Assembly (NCBI RefSeq): GCF_011397635.1
Contig: NC_064755.1
Span: 40,902,059-40,966,058 of the forward strand
DNA from: Epinephelus fuscoguttatus
Taxonomy: Eukaryota; Chordata; Actinopteri; Perciformes; Serranidae
Reading direction: 5' to 3'
Length of the DNA stretch: 64,000 nucleotides
Notes under the pieces: model-generated
Seen by the model: only the letters and a program-made list of their open reading frames with translations
Database searches by the model: none
What the model was told of the DNA's origin: nothing
Program-made: the position numbers and the translations under genes
Shown here: positions 12,522 through 23,118 of the stretch, in pieces
How the letters are laid out: each line of letters begins with the position of its first letter
Numbering within the stretch: the first letter of the stretch is position 1

Positions 12522-14720
12522 GGGCCGAATTCACAAAAGGATTGCGTGGCTTTTGCAGCCGCTAAACCGGTAAAAATGGAGCAAACAGATACCATCTAAT
12601 TCAAAGCATGCGCAGAGGGTGAAATACACCACTAACTGCGCTGCCAAGCAGACTGCGTCTCGGTGCTCCGGTGTTATTTGCACGTATTTAAATGAGGTAA
12701 TATGCATATATTTGGTGCAAAAATTGCCCCTTTCTATGCAAATGAGCCTCATTGATATTATTATTACTTTAATGGCATCCGAAGATATTGATGCGTTGAA
12801 CAGGTGACAGTCGGGCTGGGGGGCCTGGTGTGGGGGCTGGGTGCTGCCCGCGGGGGTTGTTCTGGCACTGCGCAGTGTGGGCCTGCCCGTTGGTGTGTGG
12901 CCGGCGGTGGGGGGCGGGTCGGATGGGCTGGGGGTCCAGCTTTGGGTCTGTGGCGGTCTGGGGGGGTACTGGCGGGGTTGCGGGTTGGCCTATGCTCCTG
13001 CGTGTCGGGGTTCGGGGGGGGCTAGGTGGGGCCCGTCGTCCGTGCACCCTGGTGGTGCGCCTCGTCCTTCTGCTGGGGGTCGATTTGCTGCGGGCGGTGT
13101 GGCCCAGGGCGGGACCATTGCGGGGGCCTGACGCTGCAGTTGCTTGGGGGGCGGGGTTGGGTGGGTGCCCGTTGGGTTTCCTTGGGGCCCGCCTGGCCCG
13201 CTGTCCATGGGTGCTGGGGGCCTCGCGGCACCGGAGTCTGGCGCCACCTTCTTCGGTCCGCGTCGGGCGGTGGGTGGGCGGGCCCTCCTGCCCCGCCTGT
13301 CTGGAGTGTGTCTCTGGCTCTCTGGGGGTGCCGGCCATTGCCGCCCCGGGTCCTTGGGCCTGCGTGGTGTCCTGCGGCCTCTGCGGCTCCCTGGTCTTGG
13401 GGTCTGGGCGCTCCTGTGGTCTTGGGGTGCCATACAGCCCCCCTTCCCCCGCAGGGCTGGCCCTGGACCCTGGTGATGGTTTTCATAAACACATTGGGAG
13501 GGTTCAAATACATGCATGCATGTTCGATACTTCAGCTCCGTGACGCATCGCAAAGAACCGATGGGATCACTCCAAAGGGGCCCACTTGCTTCTCAAACTT
13601 ACCACACCGCACTGGCAACTCTTCTCTACAATCGGGCTTTCCCCCTCCACCAAGACTCTCATATTTTTGGTGTTCAGTATAGACTTCTCTTTTGTTTTTG
13701 TTTTTCAGTACAGTATAGTAGACATGTATATGTTTATTTTTGATAATCTGCATGGAACACAACCACCTCAAGGCTACAATACATCAGCTACACTGCCTGT
13801 TTGTCCTGTTTTTTTTTTTGTTTGTTTGTTTATTTGTTTGTTTGTTTTTCCTCCTTCTTCTCCGCATGCACTGTCACTATATAACTCAGGACTTAAGCGC
13901 CTGCCCCCTCCCCCTTGCTTGTTTCCTTACTTCCCCCTTGACACACTTTGGTGTATCACGGCCCTCTCTGGCTCATATTAGGAAGTTTTTCCAATAAAGG
14001 CTGTTAGGCTAGTCTCCAGGGAGGATAGGTGACGGTCACAACCACGCATTATGGGTATAAAATACTTGACTGCAAGATTAACAGTGCATCAATCTTCACA
14101 AGAAGCTTACACCCTTTTGTGGCGCTAAGCTACGAAGACCAATGCAGACAAGTAGGGAAAAAAAAAAGAAAAAAAAAAAAAACAGGTGACAGTCTGCGGT
14201 CGTTCTCAAAACACACTTCTGTCACGCACTTCAAAAGCAACTTTTAACAATTTATTTTACGAAATGGAGGAAACAAACGTGAACAAAAACGGTTCCATAA
14301 TTCATATTAAATTCAAAAGATAACAAAAAACAGCTACAAGTGAGAGGGAATAGTGATAAAGTGGTCAAACTTGGTCAAATCCACAGCCTCAACCCATCCG
14401 ACACTGTTAGACTGACTCACCAGCAGACATCACTACATGAGGGCATACAATATTCAGTACTTTGCCAAACAAAGTCTGCCATTGTTCTGCCACGGTGTTC
14501 TTGGCGCAAAGCCAGCATTTATACTTTGCCATGTGGCTAATTGCAATCAGGGGCAAACTGCCCTCACCTGCCAAACTTTGTGGGCGTGTTTGCGCTGGTA
14601 TATCATTAGCGCAATATCCTTTGTGAATAGGATGTAAAGACGTAGCAAACTGCGGGTGCAAGTGAAGTGCAATTCAAGGTGCTATCAGCGACCACAGTTC
14701 ATTCTTTGTGAATTCGGCCC
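12522..14720. mobile_element. PIF/Harbinger-like element, interrupted by a LINE
   Basis: A perfect 16-bp terminal inverted repeat, GGGCCGAATTCACAAA (12522-12537) and its complement (14705-14720), is flanked on both sides by TCA (12519-12521 and 14721-14723). A 3-bp target duplication with GGGCC-type ends suits the PIF/Harbinger superfamily. No transposase frame is visible, so it is non-autonomous. Removing the nested LINE and one copy of its target duplication leaves an element of about 817 bp. Confidence 0.8.
12813..14180 (+). mobile_element. 5'-truncated poly(A) LINE with 14-bp target duplication
   Basis: The segment is bounded by a perfect direct repeat, AACAGGTGACAGTC, at 12799-12812 and 14181-14194. 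Its right end is an A-run (14158-14180, one G). A long target duplication plus 3' poly(A) is the signature of target-primed reverse transcription, as in L1-type LINEs. The first ~670 bp is extremely G-rich on the + strand and the last ~700 bp looks like a 3'UTR. AATAAA occurs at about 13994. No reverse-transcriptase motif is left, so the L1 assignment is inference. The open frames in the GC-rich part run on both strands and are not credible proteins. Confidence 0.85.
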
Positions 14721-14723
14721 TCA

Positions 14724-16188
14724 GTGTGCAAAGGCCTTCAAAGATTAGCACGTTAGCAGGGATGTAGCACAACATGGAGGTGAAAGCAGCGTTCTGTAAT
14801 AAAAACATTTTGTCTCTGAACTCAATGATTAATCCTGTAAAATAATCCTGATCTCAATATTGATCAAAATAATCATGATTATTATTTTGGCTATAATTGT
14901 TCAGCCACACTGCGCAGAAGGAAGCAAGCGTGGACGAGAGCCTCGTGCTGGTGACAGCATGAGATATAAACATTAACGGCGTCCTCCTCAGCTGAGCTGT
15001 AATGTTAGCTCAGTGGTGCTAGGTGAGCTAGCGGTAGATGTGCGCTCTCTTCTGGGTGTGGATACTGTTGGCAGGGGTAGTTTGTTGTAGTTATTCACAC
15101 TGTGATACAGATCTGACTAAAAATCAGCCAGGTTTTCCTTCGAGTTTGTTCCTGAATAATTTCTTAAAAATAACTGGAAACATTCAATGCTCAGAGACTC
15201 GTTAAAAACAACGATAACAGTGAAACTCTGACTTTAAGAAGAAATGTTTCACTGATTAGTAAAATGTCTGAAGGAATCTGAACATCTGGAGCATGATACA
15301 GTCAAATGGTATGACAGTTTGGGTACAGTAGAGACCACTGAATCATGACCATCGATCATCGGTGTAAGTCATGAAAGACGCCACTCTCTGAGGAAACACT
15401 GACAGCTCTTTAAAGACAGACATGTTGTTATAAACTGGTCAGAGTATCAGATCAGCTCACATCTGTGGCTCCACACTCTCTTCAGATTTCTGGCCTTAAA
15501 AAGTTACTATCTGGTTTGTTTTGGAACAAAAATGTCGCCCCCACCCCCGCTGATGTTCTGACACGCTACTCACATTTTTAACTGCCTGATAATGGAAAAC
15601 CGAGCTACGATGGAGCTGCTACTAAATCATTTTAGCCTTGACTGATGTTACTGCTCAAACATCCAACACTGTCAGCTCTCACGCAGAATCACAACGTGCA
15701 TACTGTGTGTCATCCAGAGAAGATTCACCCACGATGAGAGGCTGCCAGAGGAACACCAGATGGTACCACAGGATGAAGACACTCGGCAGGAAGAGGCCAA
15801 AGGCAGAGACGCCGAGAGGTGACAGATCAGAAACTGTTAAAGACAACATCTTCAGTCCAGCAAAGAGTCGAGAGGGGCAGAGACGTTAATATTTGAGTCC
15901 AGCTTCCTCTGCAAAGAGTCGGCACTCTGTTGTTCAGCTGTCAGTTTGGATTTCGAGGGTTAAAGGGGAACGACAACCATTTTCAAAATTCAAACATCTT
16001 CACTAGGACAGTTCAGAAATAGAAGTAACAACCTACATTGGTGAAGACATAAAGTGTGGAGCATACACAATAACAGATATTGTAGACGACACTAAAGTCC
16101 AGTTCAGACCAAAGATTGGAGACGAGTTGAAACAAACACCTACTGTCAACGCTATGTTCTGTAAAGTTATAAAAAAAAACCCTGCCGG
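14724..16188. other. Gene-free stretch with repeat fragment
   Basis: No gene supported. From about 16090 the sequence AAGTCCAGTTCAGACCAAAG resembles a common fish repeat, and it continues into the tandem array at 16189. Confidence 0.35.
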
Positions 16189-16386
16189 TTCACAGGAAGT
16201 GACCACGATGAGACGGTGTATCATCTCTAGTCAACAACTCTCTGTACTTCTGATCTGTAACGTTAACAGGAAGTGACCACCATGAGATGGTGTATCATCT
16301 CTAGTCAACAACTCTCTGTACTTCGGATCTGTAACGTTGACAGGAAGTGACCACCATGAGACGGTGTATCATCTCTAGTCAACACA
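16189..16386. repeat. 74-bp tandem repeat, about 2.7 copies
   Basis: ACAGGAAGTGACC recurs at 16192, 16266 and 16340, a 74-bp period. The intervening sequence (GGTGTATCATCTCTAGTCAA and CAACTCTCTGTACTTC) is nearly identical between copies. Each unit carries an ETS-type ACAGGAAGTG motif. One further copy lies in inverse orientation at 41890-41983, so the unit derives from a dispersed repeat. Confidence 0.9.
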
Positions 16387-18563
16387 TGGGTATTTCCTGT
16401 CATTGGGGGGGCGGGGTCATGGATGGAACGATCCAGAGTTTGATGTCTGTGCCAAAGTGAAGTCTTTCCCTGAACTGGTTTCCCATCCTCACATCTATCA
16501 CTGAGTTTATCCTCTGACTGAAGCTTCTGCCCTGCCTCGACCCGACTACTCTCTCAGGGCAGCGTGGACGCTGCTGGAGGACTTTATGTGCTGGTATTCC
16601 CACGGCAAATTTCTCCGGACTCTCAGCTCCCACAAGGTGTAAATCTGAGCGTCTAATTCCTCAGCTGAGCCCTCAGCGGGCAGGAAGAGCCATGTTTAGA
16701 GGAGATGTTGAGAACACGTGAGGATCAGCTGTCGGGACTGTAAATCTTTGCAATTCAATTCAGAATTGATTCTCCATCAAAAACTAGAGAGGAGGCAGCA
16801 CATGTCAGCTCGTACTCCAGTACACTTCATTAGTGTTCGTACAAAGATATTTTTCCTTCTGCATGAGACTGACGTCTTTACATCCTCTGAATTTTCTGTC
16901 CTTAAAGAAAAGTGTCTGAGAGCAGAGAAACTTCAGATTGATAATGATGATTCAACACTTGATTTGTGCCAATGGGCCACCGTATCCATTATAAACAATT
17001 AACAATACGAGTCATTGCTGACATCTGTAGATTTTAACATTATTTATTTGTTCAATGGACGACAGGGGAACATGTATTTATGAATCATAGCTGTTGCGTT
17101 AAACCAAAATATGTGTTTTATATTTACAACTAAAAGAGAACAAGAAACATTTTAAACTTTGCTTCCTCCAGTCAACTGTCTTTATGATGAACATCCTCCA
17201 GCAGCAGCTGTCACTCAGCCACAATGACTCACTGATGTTACTGACTGCTCTGAGAGGGAGGAGACAAACTAGAAAAAGTCATTAAAAAGTCTATGTAATG
17301 TTAATCAACACACACCACTCTGCTTCCTCATTAATTTTAGTCTGAATTAAAGCTGGGGGAGGCATTTTAACTTTGGTGTCAATGGGCAAACATCCCATAA
17401 TAAACTCTGATCACTGTAAATGAAGTGGACTGCTAACAGGAGCTAACAGGAGCTAACAGGAGTCGACGCCTCACAGCTTCAGCTTCAGGTTCATGTTTAT
17501 GTAGCTAACGTTAGCTATAGCCTCCAATCACAGCGTGTCCTTGGCCTCAGTCCCTGCCCCTACAGACCACCTCATGAGGAGGAGGGCGGTCAGCAGCTGC
17601 AGAGACTGGCCCCTGGTCAGTCGACCCCAGCTCAGAGGAACTGGACAGCCCCAACTCCCCGCCGAAGAAAACTTTCTGTTGCTGCTGTTACACAGGTTAG
17701 ACCACCCACTGTGACACCCACCGCTGAAGGGTCTGTGGTGGCCAAATCTGAGCAGCTACAGCTGCCGACTGAAAGTCCATCTCCAGAGCTGCTGCCTGCT
17801 CTCCTCCTGCAGAGGAAGTCTACAGCAGCTGGAGCGAGGTGAAGGGAGCGCGAGGTGGCTGCAGGTAATTCTGGTCTCATTTGTCATCAGGTAATCAGAG
17901 ACAGAGCCGGGTGAGGAGGGGCTGAGTCCATGTGCTGCTCACAACTCTACAATGACAGAAGATTGAATATATCAACATTGAGTTACTGTATGACACGTGT
18001 GCATCAGGCCCCCAGGAAGTGAGCCGAGTCCATCACGTGATGCTCTGCAGAAGAAAAGACAGGGTTTGGATTTACACTCTTATGGGAAGCAAACATTGGC
18101 ATCCTGGGTGACAGTCATTGGTTGTGACCCATCCATCCCTGCAGCTCACCCTAGTGAGATTTTAGCCACCTTAACTTTAGTTGTTGTCCTGCTGTGTTTC
18201 CCCCTGATACTGCTGCACGCTGTTAAACAATGACAGCGACTGGCTATCGCATCATGCCAACGCGAGAGGATGGCTTTTTGGTTGGTGTGTGAGCCGTAAG
18301 TCACTGACCGGAGACCAGGTTGAAAGAGGAGCGTCTGTATTTTTTAAGGAATTGAAAAACCTGGATACGACCCAAACCGTCTTGTCGCTCCTCCTCCTCC
18401 TCACTCTGTGAGATGTTGATGTTTTATTTTCATATTAGAGGCTGAAATTTAATCCCATTAAGGCTGCAGTCATCTGCAGGCCTGTCATACATGTGTAAAT
18501 AATAATAAACTATATTTGTATCTCACCCTTCACACACTGAACACAGCTCGGACAACTTTACAT

Positions 18564-18616
<53 letters not shown>

Positions 18617-21600
18617 AATCTATAAATAAACAGCTACAGTTCAGGCCGCTCTGTTGTTCCTGTCCAGTCATGAATTCGTGGAACGTTGTCGTCCCCTTGG
18701 GTAAATTGATGTTTTCCACCTGTGAGTGGTAAATATCTGATCCTGGATTTTTCCACACAAAACAACACCAACTGTGATTTTCCGTTGTTTGGAGAGGAAG
18801 TTAAAGGAATGTTTGGGCCTCACATTCAGACAAGTGCATATCGCTCAGTGGATTTCCAGGGAGGATTCTCTTTCAGAGCGTCGTTACATACCAGAGCAGC
18901 AGAGTTCAGTCCTGACTCGATCTCTGTACTATTAAAACCCTGAATCAAGCCTGCAGCTATAAATAGACCCTGAATATCTAATAATATCACATGATGGGAA
19001 GCTGCCAACGTTGAGCTCACATCATGCTCCACTGACCCCCAACTGTGGAAATCAACCTCATCCGTCCTCCAACCAAACACCACACTGTCTTCATTTCATG
19101 TAACGTTAAAGCTTTTCCTCTTACAGCAACAATTCAGGATGGAAAACATATATCGGCCTATAAATATGGACACACAGACGCACTGATCAAAGATCACAGT
19201 GACCACCTGCGGCTGGACGGATGGACACATTCATGAGTTCATTGTGTTTTGGAATTATGAAATTCTGCAGTGCAAGGGCTCTAATTTAAGAACGGGAAGG
19301 TTCGTGTTAAAACACAGATCACTGAATCATCTTTTGGCCCGGGCAGTGTGCTGTGTCGTTGCCATGACGCCACTGTGTTTATCTATTCAAAGCATCCAGA
19401 TGCATTACTCACAGGTTTCTATAGAGCCATCAAACCTCTCTGTGCCACTGTGTTCTGTAGAGTCCAATCAAAACACACCTGACGTTGGCACAATGCTTAC
19501 AGAAACGCAGCCTGAGGACATGATGAGGATGATGATGATTGCAGGGACTGGTCGTGGATGTCATGTGGGCTGGGATTGCATCAGCTCTGTGCAGGTCAAC
19601 ACAAGTTGGAGGCAAAAGATTTATTACTAACTGGGAAGGACTTCCAGTACTTTGAATCTGTCAGCTGTCACTTCAGTTCATCGAAGGATGATTATCTAAC
19701 TGTACGAAGGTCGTACTTCATCTCAGGGCGCCGTCACAGCCGATCTGTTGCTGCCGCTCAACATAGTGCCAACAGTGAGCCGTTAATCTCACATCGACGC
19801 TGTAACGGCTCAATTCTGTGGTTAAACGTGTTAACTGTTGGGTAACGTTAGCTATGCGATGCTAAGAGTTAGCTCCGTCACTGTGTGACTATGTCCCAGC
19901 CTCAGAGCTGTGGTCCTGCAGCAGCCTCATGATAAACACAGACAGAGACTCAGCGTCACATTCGCAGTAAAGTTGCGGTGACTGGACTGAATTTTAAGGT
20001 CACACAGACTTCACAGGGATTGGCTGAAGTTGCGTTAACTGTTGTGATCGAAACGTCACAGCATCCTGGAGGGACAGTTTAACAAACGAAACAAGAGCTG
20101 TGAACACTGAGCCATACAGACCGACAGGAAGCTCAGTGACTGGACAGTTGTGGTGATTGTCGTCCTGCATCAGTGAGTGATGCAGCACTTAAATGTTTCT
20201 CAGGTGTGTATTTATATTCTCTGGTGTCACAAGCTTTATCGATCTTATCAGACTGCTGACATGAAGACAATCAGAGGAACGACATCACAGCAGGTGTTTC
20301 TGTCAGATCGCTCCATTTCCTGAACTGAGCCGTGTATTTCAAATGACACACCCTGGTTACACCGCAGACACTTTCATCAACAGTTTATACAGAATCAAGA
20401 TTTTAATCAGTTATTAAAACTCATTATAATCACAGATAGATGAAATGTGTCGTCGCAGGGTTTTGGGTGTGACATCAGACATTTCCTCCAATATTTCAAC
20501 AGATGTTCTGGGCTGATCTCAGGTTGATTATTAGTCGTATAGCTCTGGGTATACAGCAACCACTACCACCAGTTTCTCCTCCATTGTTTACCAACTGTAA
20601 ACTTGTTGTCATGACCACCACAAAAGGCCCACCTCTCAAATCATCCCATTGGACAAAGGGCAAAAAGCAGAGATGACGTGGGCCGTTTTTCTGATCTGAG
20701 TTTTATCAACTCGAAGAGTTCAGAGTGCTCCGGCCAAAACGGCAGACGTGTAGAGCGCAGAAACACGAGGGGTGTAGCAACTCAAAAACAGCTAGCAAAA
20801 GACCTTTAAAATCTTTGCTCTGCTCAGTCTGAAGGAAACATTTGACTTCTGGAAGAATCTAACACTTACAACAAGACATTTCACTGAGAAAATACGATGA
20901 AGGGGTCAAAATCAGAGCAAACCTCCAGTAGCAGCAGATCTGAGACTCTGTGGTTTCTGGACATGCCTCAGTACCTCTACCACCTCACCTGAGTCAAGGT
21001 AAACTCTGAGTTTTGAGATGAACTTTGAGGCCAACTGATGAACAGATTTTAAAAATAAAATATATTTTATAAATCATGATCGGTCAGTTTTCAGGGTTGA
21101 TACTCAAACTCTACATGAAATTTAATCTTCATTGAAAACATTTCCAAACTACAGACTGTTTTGTTCTTTTGATGCCTCTCAATTTCTCATATCTCTGTGA
21201 AAAACAAGGACGACCTAATTAATGCTGTTAATCTTTTACACATGCAGAACACACTGTTCTTGTTTATAATGCTTGGACACAACTACCGGTGCCCTTAAGT
21301 AGCACTCAGGATGATTGAAGTGGTCATCTGGAAGTGCACGAGTTCAGTAAAAAGCACATGTTCCGTCCTTAAAGTTTCATAGTGCATGAGGTTACCACAA
21401 CAACACAGTGCTAATTTAAATGTACTTAACCTTTTGTAACGATTGAAAATCACAGATGGCTGAGTCACACTGAACCTGAGCCGTCCAAAAACACATCTCC
21501 TTTAGAATTAATTCAGAGATTAACAACAAGCACACCCAACTTAACTGCCTTACAGCACGCAGGGCCAGTGAACGCACCCTCAGGACTCCCAACACGACCA

Positions 21601-21807
21601 TTATTCAAGACAAATATTTAAAGAAGAGACAAAAGAAGAAGAAGACAGAGCACAACATGAGTCTTTAAGAGAGGAAAACATTTTAGGTCAACTTACAAAA
21701 AACAGAAATGCACAAAACCAAAGATTGAAAACTTAACTAGTTGATTTAAATCAGAATTATGATTCATACAAAGTGATAACCATCAGTCAGGCCGTTTTAG
21801 GGACTGC
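16387..21807. other. Gene-free stretch upstream of adm
   Basis: No exon-like frame is convincing. Landmarks are a tandem AGCTAACAGG triplication near 17432-17461, a 16-bp palindrome TAGCTAACGTTAGCTA (17502-17517), and a GT array (18566). Distal adm regulatory sequence may lie here but cannot be recognised by eye. Confidence 0.35.
18566..18613. repeat. (GT)n microsatellite
   Basis: About 48 bp of uninterrupted GT. Confidence 0.95.
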
Positions 21808-21814
21808 TGACTCA
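21808..21814 (+). promoter_or_regulatory. AP-1 consensus site upstream of adm
   Basis: TGACTCA, a perfect AP-1 heptamer, lies about 130 bp upstream of the TATA box. AP-1 control of adrenomedullin genes is known in mammals. Function here is inferred from position only. Confidence 0.4.
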
Positions 21815-21936
21815 ATTCTAATCTCTGCATGTTTGTGGTTTGCCTGTCTACATGTGGGGTGGACGGGGTTGACATGAACTGTCCCACAGTCCCTCCCACT
21901 GGGTCTGGCATTCAGGTACAGCTCCCTCCCTCCTTC

Positions 21937-21942
21937 TATAAA
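21937..21942 (+). promoter_or_regulatory. adm: TATA box of adm
   Basis: TATAAA within CTTCTATAAAGCC. It is followed about 125 bp later by a strong splice donor (GAG|gtaagt, 22064), which leaves room for a short non-coding first exon. Vertebrate adrenomedullin genes have a TATA box and an untranslated exon 1, so the arrangement fits. Confidence 0.65.
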
Positions 21943-21966
21943 GCCTCTCATGTTAGCAGTGTAAAC

Positions 21967-22063
21967 GTCAGACTTCCACTCATGGTAAACTCTTTACAAC
22001 ACTCACAGTACACAACGCATTCAGATGTGCATCACAACTTCTCCACATTAACTACAGCCTGAG
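21967..22063 (+). other. adm: adm non-coding exon 1 (predicted)
   Basis: The start is set about 30 bp below the TATA box and is approximate. The end is the donor GAG|gtaagtga. It would splice to the acceptor ctctggcag|CTCGCAG at 22380, twelve bases before the initiating ATG. No open frame from this exon continues into the coding exon. Confidence 0.6.
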
Positions 22064-22379
22064 GTAAGTGACTTTTTCTACATTTATAAATAAAGATTTG
22101 TTTCTAGGAGACCATCCAGAAGTCTTCAGGTATTTCAGGAGGTTAACTGATATCATGTGAAATTTGTGATTTGAGTTTAAAGGACTCAGAGCTGAGAAAA
22201 GATTTTGATTTTTGTATTCAGTGATTTTGGGAGCACTAACAGCTGGATGTGTCTTTAATAACCTGCCTCATATTGATCTGTAATTAACAAACTGTTCTCA
22301 GTGTTGTCTTAAACTGATCCATCATCAGCTGAGAGTTAACCTCCTGCTGTTTCATTTTCTGTATCTGACCCTCTGGCAG

Positions 22380-22495
22380 CTCGCAGTCAGAATGAGATTA
22401 GCCGTGCACACCGTCATCTGCTGCTGCGTTTTCACCACCGTCCTGCCACTGGTGAAAGGTGCCACAGGGGAGCTCAACACCAGCCTGAAAAAAAG
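22380..22495 (+). CDS. adm: adm exon 2 (signal peptide, start of PAMP)
   Basis: Acceptor ctctggcag|CTCG; the ATG is at 22392; donor AAAAAG|gtgagc. It encodes residues 1-34 plus two bases of Arg35. The coding start is this ATG because it begins a typical signal sequence and is the first after the acceptor. Confidence 0.9.
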
Positions 22496-23070
22496 GTGAG
22501 CTGCCTGATCAACGAGCACGGCGAGAACATTGTGTTCATTCACCAGAGAAAGCCTTGTCTTTCTGCCCTCTAACATTTAAATCAGGAGCTGGTCCTTCAT
22601 GACACCACAGATGTTTTAATCAAGTTAGTAAACGACAACAAGTGAATAAAATATAATGGTAAAGGTTTCAGTTTGGTTACAGCTCCACAGATACTGGACC
22701 TTTTGAAGCAGACACTGAGATGAGTCAGAACACGTTTAATGTGGATATTTATGTGACGGAATGGAGATTAAAATATGTTGTGAAAGGTTTTTTACAACTG
22801 CAAAATAAACTGTTCTCCAGTGGACAAACTGTGTGACAGAGACAGTGTCTCTGATGATCTCAACATGTCCTCTTCACCACATGTCTTGTCCCTCATTAGA
22901 CAGATATTCTGATAATGATAATCTGTGATCTGATTTTTCATTTTGGCAGATTTGTCGGTCCATGTTTGCCTCTTGAGCTCTACTAACATCTTATATTTCA
23001 GATGTGTGATGAAGCTGTGTTGCACTGATATTATTAGGGATGCACAATAATATCTGCACGTCATTGTATG

Positions 23071-23118
<48 letters not shown>

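Noticed and set aside
12769..13682. Several long overlapping reading frames of 110-237 codons on both strands
   Set aside because: They lie in the extremely G-rich part of a LINE insertion where stop codons are rare in every frame. Composition is low-complexity Gly/Pro/Arg/Trp with no domain, splice or start context.
17632..17880. Minus-strand 82-codon frame near the adm upstream region
   Set aside because: Ser/Ala/Val-rich without a domain, and no splice or promoter context. Searching it for a first exon of sbf2 found nothing like the conserved N-terminus.
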